From contig CAJQLP010000110.1 of the NCBI GenBank assembly GCA_905479205.1, positions 1-36,269 of the forward strand: a stretch of 36,269 nt of DNA, in the 5' to 3' direction. How positions within the stretch are numbered: the stretch's first letter is position 1; each line of letters begins with the position of its first letter. Both the position numbers and the translations under genes were made by a program. Of the stretch, positions 1 through 14,145 are shown in pieces. Under the pieces are notes generated by a model. The model did not search any database and was not told the DNA's origin. It saw nothing but the letters and a program-made list of their open reading frames with translations. Origin of the DNA: an uncultured Luminiphilus sp. GTDB taxonomy: Bacteria > Pseudomonadota > Gammaproteobacteria > Pseudomonadales > Halieaceae.

Positions 1-63
1 GTACCAACGTCGGACAGTCCCGCTTTGGATATGGACCACGGTATTCCCGAGTCAGATTGGTAA
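1..63 (+). CDS. 3' end of an unidentified protein gene (partial)
   Basis: The frame starting at base 1 is open to a TAA at 61-63 and encodes a 20-residue acidic C-terminus ending DHGIPESDW. A hairpin starts right at the stop codon, as expected for the true end of a gene, so I take it as the tail of a plus-strand CDS that begins left of the window. It converges on hemE. Too little is present to name the product. Confidence 0.55.
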   Translation, partial: VPTSDSPALDMDHGIPESDW

Positions 64-83
64 GCCTCGCTCATGCGAGGCTT
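62..83 (+). terminator. Hairpin terminator after the left-edge gene
   Basis: A perfect 9-bp stem (AAGCCTCGC / GCGAGGCTT) with a TCAT loop begins inside the stop codon of the left-edge gene. The downstream T-run is weak (CAACTTATTT), so termination may be partial. The hairpin lies between two convergent genes, 50 bases past the hemE stop, and could serve both strands. Confidence 0.6.
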
Positions 84-133
84 CAACTTATTTAGGCTTG
101 TGCTGCTCGACGCGACTTCGAGGTGTGATACCT

Positions 134-1198
134 CTAGCTGTGGTATTGCGGCGACAGCTCGATAACTGCATCAACCATTGCAGATACATGGTCAGGATTA
201 ACGCCGGGTGTAATGCCGTGACCGAGGTTGAAGATGTGGCCGCTACCCGCACCAAAACTCTCCAACACACTAGCCACTTCGGTCTTAATACGTTCAGGGC
301 TCGCGAAAAGCATCGCAGGATCCATATTGCCCTGCAACGCAACTTTATCGCCGATCTGTCTACGCGCATCGCCAATATCAGTCGTCCAATCTAGGCCCAC
401 CGCGTCGGCGCCACAGTCTGCTATAGCCTCCAGCCATTGGCCACCGCCTTTTGTGAAGACAATGACAGGTACGCGACGACCATCGGCCTCGCGAGGTAGG
501 CGCTGAATAATTTCACTCATGTAGCGTAGGGAAAATTCTCGGTACGCTGCGTGACTTAGCGAACCGCCCCACGTATCGAAAATTTGTACTGCCTGGGCAC
601 CCTGCTTCACCTGCTCAGTTAAGTACAACGCTACTGATTCCGCGAGTTTTTCGAGCAGCATATGCATCGCTTCAGGCTCATTGAATGCCATTCGCTTCGT
701 CTTGGCAAAGTCTTTAGATGAGCCGCCCTCAATCATATAGGTCGCCAGTGTCCAAGGACTGCCAGAGAAACCGATGAGTGGCACAGAGCCTTTCAGTTCA
801 CGGCGAATCAACGATACCGCATCCATAACATAGCGAAGTTCGGACACTGCCCGGTTCGGCTCGAGCGCCTTGATATCGGCGATGGACGTTAGTGGACGCT
901 CAAATTTGGGGCCCTCGCCTTCTGTGAAGTAAAGGCCCAGCCCCATAGCGTCGGGAATAGTCAAAATATCCGAGAACAAAATGGCTGCATCCATAGCGTA
1001 ACGCCGCAATGGCTGCATCGTTACCTCGCAAGCCAACTCGGGATTAGTACACAAGCCCATAAAACTGCCGGCTTCAGCGCGCGTTGCGCGGTATTCAGGC
1101 AAGTAACGTCCAGCCTGACGCATCATCCAAAGAGGCGTGCGATCTACCGGTTCACGTAATAACGCACGAAGAAATCGATCATTCACAAGTTCAGTCAC
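134..1198 (-). CDS. hemE: Uroporphyrinogen decarboxylase
   Basis: HemE removes the four acetate carboxyl groups of uroporphyrinogen III to give coproporphyrinogen III, a cytoplasmic step of haem biosynthesis. The 354-residue product has the usual family length. The N-terminal signature [16 protein letters not shown] (about residues 22-37) contains the substrate-binding arginines, and the second signature [17 protein letters not shown] lies near residue 145. Translation starts at a GTG 3 bases after the gltD TAA, with only a weak GGGTG as ribosome-binding site, so it is probably translated by coupling to gltD. It is the last gene of a gltB-gltD-hemE run; the same order is known in Pseudomonas. 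Identification is firm. Confidence 0.97.
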   Translation of the reverse strand: MTELVNDRFLRALLREPVDRTPLWMMRQAGRYLPEYRATRAEAGSFMGLCTNPELACEVTMQPLRRYAMDAAILFSDILTIPDAMGLGLYFTEGEGPKFERPLTSIADIKALEPNRAVSELRYVMDAVSLIRRELKGSVPLIGFSGSPWTLATYMIEGGSSKDFAKTKRMAFNEPEAMHMLLEKLAESVALYLTEQVKQGAQAVQIFDTWGGSLSHAAYREFSLRYMSEIIQRLPREADGRRVPVIVFTKGGGQWLEAIADCGADAVGLDWTTDIGDARRQIGDKVALQGNMDPAMLFASPERIKTEVASVLESFGAGSGHIFNLGHGITPGVNPDHVSAMVDAVIELSPQYHS

Positions 1199-1201
1199 GG
1201 A

Positions 1202-7122
<5,921 letters not shown>

Positions 7123-7202
7123 ATTTAGCCACATATAGTGTCGTCGACGGGCAAACCGCAACGAGAGCAACACCCGGAGGGGGTCAAGTCAAAAGGCCGG
7201 CT

Positions 7203-7231
7203 ATTTTACACATCTGGCCGGAAACGAACAA
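7203..7231 (-). promoter_or_regulatory. Candidate sigma-70 promoter for gltB-gltD-hemE
   Basis: On the minus strand TTGTTC (7226-7231) and TAAAAT (7203-7208) are separated by 17 bases. Transcription would begin near 7196, leaving a leader of about 70 nt before the preferred gltB ATG. The -35 is only a partial match. It lies in the 144-base gap between aroB and gltB, the only gap upstream of gltB. Confidence 0.4.
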
Positions 7232-7266
7232 TTGATCAAAAAACGTCCAAATTTTGCAGGCCGCAG

Positions 7267-8364
7267 TTATCCGCGCACCGCGATGGTAATCTCATCCTGG
7301 CTAATATCATCAACTATCGATGCCTTACCTAACTCAGAAAGCAGCACGTATCGAATAGTGCCGTGACTGACCTTTTTATCAGAGCTCATAGCTGCAAGAA
7401 AGACCTCTGCATCCATATTACTGGGCGCGCTTACTGGTAGCTTAAAACTCGTCAAAAAGTCCTCAAGGGTAGCGACTTCATTGGGCAGGATCCAACCCCG
7501 ATTGGCCGAAATTCTGGCCGCGATAACCATTCCGGCCGCAACCGCCTCACCGTGTAACCACGCGCCATAACCCTGAACATGCTCGATCGCATGGCCAAAC
7601 GTATGTCCGAAATTCAATATAGCGCGCAACCCGCCCTCGCGTTCGTCTTGGGCGACTACCTCGGCTTTAATTGCGCAGCTACGCTCAATCGCTTCTGCAA
7701 TCACTGCTTGATCTCTTGCCAGCAACTTTGTGCGAGCCTCGATAAGCCAATGAAAAAATGCTGTGTCATAAATACAGCCATACTTTATAACTTCGGCAAC
7801 ACCCGCGGCGAACTCGCGTTCCGGCAGGGAATGCAGGGTATCAACGTCGATGAAGACACCCAAAGGCTGGTGAAACGCGCCGATCATGTTCTTACCCGCA
7901 GAATGATTTACGCCTGTCTTACCGCCCACTGATGAATCAACTTGCGCCAATAATGTGGTGGGTAGTTGCAGAAAGTCTGCACCTCGCATGTAGCAGGCGG
8001 CAGCAAAACCGGTCATGTCACCGACCACCCCGCCACCCAGTGCAATAAAAACCGAACGCCGCTCATGGCGATCAGTCAATGCCGCGGTGAAAATGTGGTT
8101 AAGCGTTTCCAAGTTTTTGAACGCTTCCCCATCCGGGAGTATGACTTCGCTGACCTGCCGCGCCTCTCCTAGCGCCATGCGTACTCGATCAGCGTAGAGC
8201 GGTGCCACAGTTTCATTGCTGACAAGTACAACTGGCCGATCGCCAATAAAATCGGTAAATAGGGCAGAGTCAGCGAGCAAACCCTGCCCAATAACTATAG
8301 GGTAGCTTCGGTCGCGTGCCGTCGCGGCAAGATTCACGTGCAGAGTGTGTATCCGAGTAGACAT
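7267..8364 (-). CDS. aroB: 3-dehydroquinate synthase
   Basis: AroB converts DAHP to 3-dehydroquinate, the second step of the shikimate pathway, using NAD+ and a divalent metal. The family core is visible: GGGVVGDMTGFAA, then LPTTLLAQVDSSVGGKTGVN, then the metal-site region NFGHTFGHAIEH followed by LHGEAVAAGM. The ORF track starts at 8397, but the ATG at 8364 (MSTRIHTL) has AGGA 8-9 bases upstream and gives 365 residues, close to E. coli AroB, so I use it. It follows aroK by 43 bases and is the last gene of the pilM-Q-aroK-aroB block, the classic gammaproteobacterial arrangement. Unlike Pseudomonas, no damX-like gene follows. Confidence 0.97.
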   Translation of the reverse strand: MSTRIHTLHVNLAATARDRSYPIVIGQGLLADSALFTDFIGDRPVVLVSNETVAPLYADRVRMALGEARQVSEVILPDGEAFKNLETLNHIFTAALTDRHERRSVFIALGGGVVGDMTGFAAACYMRGADFLQLPTTLLAQVDSSVGGKTGVNHSAGKNMIGAFHQPLGVFIDVDTLHSLPEREFAAGVAEVIKYGCIYDTAFFHWLIEARTKLLARDQAVIAEAIERSCAIKAEVVAQDEREGGLRAILNFGHTFGHAIEHVQGYGAWLHGEAVAAGMVIAARISANRGWILPNEVATLEDFLTSFKLPVSAPSNMDAEVFLAAMSSDKKVSHGTIRYVLLSELGKASIVDDISQDEITIAVRG

Positions 8365-8407
8365 CGTTATTCCTGTTGAATAGTACTCATAGATCAATCA
8401 AGACTAG

Positions 8408-8950
8408 CTATTTAGGGCTAGAAACTTCAGGACTTTCTGAGGGGATCTGCGCTCGCAAATGTTGTGCTAGCTTCTTAGCACCACGGTTATCGGTGGGCAT
8501 CACTAAATCACTAACCTCTCGATACAGTGGGTCGCGAATACGCATTAGTTCTGACAGCACACTTTTCCGGTTCTTTCCCGCAAGCAGCGGGCGCTTCTGG
8601 CTATTGCCGGTACGTCGCACTTGCTCGCGCAAACTCGCGTACAAATATACCACCAAGCCCTTACTTCGCAGAACCTCACGATTGGCATCACGCATTACCG
8701 CGCCACCACCGGTTGCGATCACAACCCGTTCGCGCTCGACCAGCTCAGCAATCACCTGCTGCTCTCGATCCCTGAAGCCATTTTCGCCTTCAATCTCGAA
8801 GATCCAGGAGACGTTTGCACCCGTGCGTCGTTCAATTTCCTCGTCGCTATCAACGAACTCGTACTGAAGCAGCTCTGCCAAAGCGCGGCCCACAGTGGAC
8901 TTTCCAGCCCCCATTGGTCCGACCAATATTATGCAGCTACCTCCATCCAT
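8408..8950 (-). CDS. aroK: Shikimate kinase
   Basis: AroK phosphorylates shikimate at the 3-hydroxyl using ATP. The 180-residue product has the Walker A motif GPMGAGKST at 11-19, the shikimate- and magnesium-binding DSD at 34-36, the ATGGGAV substrate loop, and the lid-type RDPLYREV region. It has the expected size for AroK. The gene lies 12 bases after pilQ and 43 bases before aroB, so it is probably co-transcribed with the pilus genes. No anomaly seen. Confidence 0.96.
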   Translation of the reverse strand: MDGGSCIILVGPMGAGKSTVGRALAELLQYEFVDSDEEIERRTGANVSWIFEIEGENGFRDREQQVIAELVERERVVIATGGGAVMRDANREVLRSKGLVVYLYASLREQVRRTGNSQKRPLLAGKNRKSVLSELMRIRDPLYREVSDLVMPTDNRGAKKLAQHLRAQIPSESPEVSSPK

Positions 8951-8962
8951 GAATAACGTCGC

Positions 8963-11164
8963 TTAATCCACCAAAGCTTCGGATAATATACGCGGCGTGA
9001 TGAAGATCAATGTTTCTGTCTTACTGGTTTTAGTGGTCGTGCTTCTGAAGAAATTGCCAAGGTAGGGAATATCACCCAAAAATGGCACCTTTGAAATCTG
9101 GGTCAAATCTTCATTCTGAAAAACACCCCCCAAGACAACCGTCTCTCCATTGCCCACCAGCACCTGAGTAGTGAGCTCAGTTGTGTCAATCGTAGGAATC
9201 AAACCACCGGTGCCACTGGGCACCAAGTCACCGACGGAATCTTGATTAACAACCAAATCCAGAAGAATTCGATCATCAGGGGTAATATTGGGCGTCACTT
9301 TTAACTGCAAGACAGCCTCTTTGAACGACACCGTCGTTGCACCAGATGCCGCGCCTTCTTGATAGGGAATCTCAGTACCCGATTTGATGCTGGCTTCCTG
9401 CTTATCGCCAGTGATGATCTTCGGCTGGCTCACAACCTCACCCTGACCCGACGCTTCCAGAGCCGAGAGCTCCGCAGTCAAGAAGAGGTCGTTAGAAGTA
9501 AAGCCTACAGCAAAGCCGCTAGTCGCCGTTGTCAAGCCAAGGTCAACCATCGCCGCACCGAGACCTTGATTTTGCTGCTGGTTGCCGCCGTTGCCGCCAC
9601 CGCCGATACCGCCTTCAACCGGAAACTGTAATGATGGGGTCTCTCCCGCGATAATCGATTCGTTAATACCGACCACGCTCTCTCGGCTACCTGATATTGA
9701 GAAAACATTGCCGTCGTCAGTGCTAACGTAACCGCCACCCCACTCAATACCCAATTCTTCATCAAGATTAGTCTGCGCGATAACAATTCGCGCCTCAATC
9801 ATGACCTGACGAATCGGCACATCGACGCGCTCAATCAAATCACGAATCTCTGCGAGCTTCGCCGCTGTATCGGTGACAATAATCGAGTTAGTGCGCTCAT
9901 CAACCACAACCGAGCCACGCTCAGAGATCAATGAGCCGCCCTCTTCGGAGCCCGCTTCAAATAGCTGGATGACGTCAGAAGCTTTTGCGTAGCGAACACG
10001 AATAAACTCGCTTTTTAAAGGCGCGAGTTCTGCAATCTGCTTGTTTGCTTCAATCTCTTGCCGCTCTCGTTCAGCTATCTCATTAGCTGGAGCAACCATG
10101 AGGACGTTGCCGATTTGGCGACTGTCCAAGCCCTTAGTTTTGAGCACTAACTCAAGCGCCTGGTCCCAAGGAACGTTTTGCAGTCTCAAGGTAATGTTGC
10201 CGGAAACCGTATCCGACGCCACCAAATTAAGCTCTGTGAAGTCGGCAATCAGCTGAAGTACCGCGCGCACCTCAATATCTTGGAAATTAAGTGAGATTCG
10301 ATCGCCCACATAGCTAAATTCGTTGAGCCGCTCTTGCTTCTCTTCTTTCGATAGCGGTTTAACACTCAGTATATATTCCTTACCCGTTTGGTAAGCCAAA
10401 TAGTCAAAGTTACCGCTCGCCTTTAGCAGGAAGCGTGCACCGCGCTCTGTCGTGCTCACCTCAATACTGCTCACTGGCGTTGCAAAATCGGTGACATCAA
10501 AGCGGCGCAGCAATGATTCAGGAACTGACGTCTCTAGAAATTCAAGATTTATGTCCCCACCTTCGGAGAACACATTGACGTCAACCGAAGGGTCGCTTAA
10601 GACCAAGACTAGGCGCCCTTCGCCTTCGCCAGATCGGCGAAACTGGAGGTCTTCAAGCTGAGAGCGGGCTTTGGCGACCTGACTAACCTGTGTTTTAAGC
10701 ACCCTATCTGCGCTGGTTTTCGCGGCATACTCGCCACTACTGTCTTGCCCTACCTGTAAGATGAGCTGATTGCCGTTGATTACCGTTTCATAAGGCACCA
10801 ACTTAACTAAATTGATCACCATGCGCGTTCGATCACCCGCCTCTAACACCAAGACGCCGGTAGCATTGCCATAGGGCAAAGCGTAGCGCTTTTGATCAAG
10901 ACCGCTCTTGGTGTTGGGGAAATCAATCGCAATACGTGCGGGCTCCTCAATAGTATAGGCGTTGAGGTCTGCTGGCGGGGGCTCATTGAAATCGAGACGC
11001 ACCTCAAACTTACTACCCGGCTGAGAACTAAAGGTAATGTCCTCAATGACTGGCTCAGCAAATGCTGGGGCCACACTAAGGGCCGATAACACGGCAAATC
11101 CTTTGCTCATCTGTTTTAGCCACGTCATAAGGGCTGTCTCCATTGCCAAACTCTCAGTGCTCAT
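8963..11164 (-). CDS. pilQ: Type IV pilus secretin PilQ
   Basis: PilQ forms the outer-membrane ring through which the type IV pilus passes. The 733-residue product begins with a signal peptide (hydrophobic GFAVLSALSVAPAFA, cleavage near AFA). Two AMIN-like beta domains follow (roughly residues 40-260), then an STN/N0 domain (about 290-370, ISLNFQDIEVRAVLQLIADF), a secretin N-domain, and the C-terminal secretin core with VPFLGDIPYLGNFF and ETLIFITPRI. Between the N-domain and core there is a low-complexity Gly/Gln/Asn stretch (GGIGGGGNGGNQQQNQG), probably an exposed loop. The start overlaps the pilP stop as ATGA, indicating translational coupling. Confidence 0.95.
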   Translation of the reverse strand: MSTESLAMETALMTWLKQMSKGFAVLSALSVAPAFAEPVIEDITFSSQPGSKFEVRLDFNEPPPADLNAYTIEEPARIAIDFPNTKSGLDQKRYALPYGNATGVLVLEAGDRTRMVINLVKLVPYETVINGNQLILQVGQDSSGEYAAKTSADRVLKTQVSQVAKARSQLEDLQFRRSGEGEGRLVLVLSDPSVDVNVFSEGGDINLEFLETSVPESLLRRFDVTDFATPVSSIEVSTTERGARFLLKASGNFDYLAYQTGKEYILSVKPLSKEEKQERLNEFSYVGDRISLNFQDIEVRAVLQLIADFTELNLVASDTVSGNITLRLQNVPWDQALELVLKTKGLDSRQIGNVLMVAPANEIAERERQEIEANKQIAELAPLKSEFIRVRYAKASDVIQLFEAGSEEGGSLISERGSVVVDERTNSIIVTDTAAKLAEIRDLIERVDVPIRQVMIEARIVIAQTNLDEELGIEWGGGYVSTDDGNVFSISGSRESVVGINESIIAGETPSLQFPVEGGIGGGGNGGNQQQNQGLGAAMVDLGLTTATSGFAVGFTSNDLFLTAELSALEASGQGEVVSQPKIITGDKQEASIKSGTEIPYQEGAASGATTVSFKEAVLQLKVTPNITPDDRILLDLVVNQDSVGDLVPSGTGGLIPTIDTTELTTQVLVGNGETVVLGGVFQNEDLTQISKVPFLGDIPYLGNFFRSTTTKTSKTETLIFITPRILSEALVD

Positions 11165-11694
11165 TGACCGCTAAGTTCAATTGTTCGCGGGCGTTCAACC
11201 CAACCTTCAGCGGTACCATCAGACACAATTTCTACCACTGCCACAAATGCTTCACCCATTGCTACCACCTTCCCATGGTCTCGGCCCAAATAGCTGCCGA
11301 CTCGCACCCGATGAATACCACCATCGGGATCCTGAACGAGGGTCCACTCTTGACCTCCTCGCTCTAAGTTTCCGACCATACGCAGGGAATCAAAGGTGAA
11401 TTGCTCTAAAAATTCTTTGCCACGCTCGTTATCTGGCCGAATAGCGGAACGCGCATTCAGCTGCGTGACCTCCCGCACCTCGACTGGTCGGTCAAAGGGG
11501 CTGCGCATTGTTGTCGCCGAATAGGCAAAAGCTTCATAAGCCTTAAACGTCGGAATAGGCTCGATGACCCCACCGGGACGTGCGCGCTTCTCGGCCATAA
11601 AGGCATCGAGATCCCTCATGTCACCTCCGCCACACGCGACCAACAATCCGAAAGAAAAGACGCAAAGCACGCGCGAGAAATACTTTAGGGGCAT
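11161..11694 (-). CDS. pilP: Type IV pilus assembly lipoprotein PilP
   Basis: PilP is an inner-membrane lipoprotein that links PilN/PilO to the PilQ secretin across the periplasm. The ORF track starts at 11745. I choose the ATG at 11694 (MPLKYFSRV) because it immediately yields a lipoprotein signal with lipobox LVAC (cysteine 21) and lies 1 base after the pilO TGA. The product is then 177 residues, typical of PilP. The N-terminal tail is followed by an HR-type beta domain (from about residue 60, containing RSPFDRPVEV and VRVGSYLG). It is coupled to pilQ by a 4-base overlap. Confidence 0.93.
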   Translation of the reverse strand: MPLKYFSRVLCVFSFGLLVACGGGDMRDLDAFMAEKRARPGGVIEPIPTFKAYEAFAYSATTMRSPFDRPVEVREVTQLNARSAIRPDNERGKEFLEQFTFDSLRMVGNLERGGQEWTLVQDPDGGIHRVRVGSYLGRDHGKVVAMGEAFVAVVEIVSDGTAEGWVERPRTIELSGQ

Positions 11695-11695
11695 A

Positions 11696-12322
11696 TCAGC
11701 GCCCTCCCTCGTTTTCATCATCGCGATAGCGATACGTCTTAGCAAGAATAGTCATTTCCAACTGATTAGTCGCACTGCCAGGCGCCTTAATATCGAAATC
11801 GTGTAGCGTTACAATTCGGGGCAGGCCTGCCATGCCGGAAATAAAAGCACCGAGGTCGTGATAGGAGCCTATTGCGTTGATACGGATAGGCAGTTCCATG
11901 TAAAACTCTTCTGGCACCTCATCGAGTAAGTCAATGGTGTCGATAGTCAGGCCATTAATTTCGCCTTTATTGGTAATATCCTCTAATAGACCTGGAACTT
12001 CGGTATCGCTCGGCAACTGACTCACAAGTGCACCAAAACTCTCTTCCATTTCTACCATCTGGCGCTTATAGGCTTCCAAGTTCGCTGCTTCAAATGCTTT
12101 TTTCTCAAAATCTCGCCGTAAATCAGCCTCTTGTCCGCGCACGGTCTGAAGCTGGGCCTGCAAACCTTCAACGTGGTAATAATAGCCCCCAGTAAAAATA
12201 AGGATCCAAAGTATGAATCCCACAATTACTTTCAGCGCTGGGGGCCAGCTACCGAGATTGTCAAAATCAAGATCGCTTAAATCGAGATCATTGAGGGACT
12301 GCAGAGAGTCTATAACTGACAT
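11696..12322 (-). CDS. pilO: Type IV pilus inner-membrane protein PilO
   Basis: PilO is a bitopic inner-membrane protein that pairs with PilN and binds PilP. The ORF track starts at 12337, overlapping pilN. The ATG at 12322 lies 1 base after the pilN TGA in the same TGATATG arrangement found at pilO-pilP, so I prefer it (208 residues). It has an acidic cytoplasmic tail (DLDLSDLDFD), one membrane segment at about 30-48, a coiled-coil region (about 55-95), and a ferredoxin-like periplasmic domain ending in ILAKTYRYRD. Identification rests on order and architecture as well as sequence. Confidence 0.92.
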   Translation of the reverse strand: MSVIDSLQSLNDLDLSDLDFDNLGSWPPALKVIVGFILWILIFTGGYYYHVEGLQAQLQTVRGQEADLRRDFEKKAFEAANLEAYKRQMVEMEESFGALVSQLPSDTEVPGLLEDITNKGEINGLTIDTIDLLDEVPEEFYMELPIRINAIGSYHDLGAFISGMAGLPRIVTLHDFDIKAPGSATNQLEMTILAKTYRYRDDENEGGR

Positions 12323-12323
12323 A

Positions 12324-12883
12324 TCAGACGCCCCCATCCGTGTTAGGTAGCTGAATACCCACGGTCAAATTAAACGTTGTCGCCTGCTCACCGTACTCCG
12401 GCGCTGAGCGAACAGCGTCAAGATTTGGCTCCTCTAGCCAGTCGGAAGCTTCGAGTCTACGCATTAAGCTCGACACGCGGTTATTGGATTCAGCGACGCC
12501 TTTAACCGATATCTGACCTTCTCGCGTCACGAGCTCCGTATAGAACACACCGTCGGGAACCGTTCGGACAAGCTGATCGATGATACGAACGATAACAGGA
12601 CGATTTCCCTGCAATTCCTGAATAACGCGCATACGTTCGATTAACTGACTGCGTTTACGCTGTAAATCTCGAATCTCAGAAACCTCAAAGTCAAGCTCGG
12701 CAATGCGGGTTTGAAGATAGGTGTTGCGCGCATTCTGGCCCTTAATCTGTGAAGTGATAACTTGATCGACCAGAATCAAGACAAGGACGGCAAACAATGC
12801 CGTAGCACCCAGGGCAGCCAGAAACTGTTTCTTCTGCTCGGCCCGGCGCTCTTCCCGCCAGGGCAGTAGGTTAATTCTCGCCA

Positions 12884-12884
<1 letters not shown>
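12324..12884 (-). CDS. pilN: Type IV pilus inner-membrane protein PilN
   Basis: PilN is a bitopic inner-membrane protein whose short cytoplasmic N-terminus docks into PilM. The diagnostic INLLPWRE is at residues 4-11, followed by a basic stretch, a membrane helix (about 22-45), a coiled coil (about 50-80) and a periplasmic domain. The 186 residues match the family. The start ATG overlaps the pilM TAA by one base (TAATG), so the two partners are translationally coupled. Confidence 0.95.
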
Positions 12885-13966
<1,082 letters not shown>

Positions 13967-14003
13967 TTATTGTTACGCCACGTCTAGTTAGCATATCGCT
14001 GTC

Positions 14004-14048
14004 AGTATAATACGCTGAGTTTACGTTCTCATTGCACTACTATTGCAC
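14004..14048 (-). promoter_or_regulatory. Candidate pilM promoter region with a direct repeat
   Basis: In the 197-base gap between divergent pilM and mrcA, the minus strand carries TATTAT (14007-14012), a plausible -10, with no recognisable -35 at 16-18 bases. Where the -35 would be, two copies of GTGCAAT (plus strand ATTGCAC at 14031-14037 and 14042-14048) repeat with an 11-base period. This layout suggests an activator-dependent promoter or an operator, but no regulator can be named. On the plus strand TATAAT at 14006-14011 lacks a -35. For mrcA only a TTGACG (14082-14087) is visible, with a poor -10. Confidence 0.3.
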
Positions 14049-14145
14049 CTTAAGCTGTTAAATAGGTCACGTTGACGCAATTTTTTTACCTTAATAACGC
14101 CAAAAACTGAGATTTTCTGCGATCCTAGCGTTCTGTTTCCACGAT

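Noticed and set aside
98-506. Plus-strand ORFs opposite the hemE 3' half
   Set aside because: Antisense to the conserved hemE gene, and lacking start signals.
7195-7221. CCGGC...GCCGG inverted repeat after aroB as a possible terminator
   Set aside because: Only 5 bp of stem with a long loop and a short T-run; overlaps the gltB -10 candidate. Not strong enough to list.
8376-8867. 163-residue plus-strand ORF opposite aroK
   Set aside because: Antisense to a well-identified gene; Ser/Arg-rich composition is typical of a shadow frame.
14006-14011. Perfect TATAAT on the plus strand upstream of mrcA
   Set aside because: No -35 at 16-18 bases, and it would leave a leader of about 130 bases. Possibly just the reverse face of the pilM -10.
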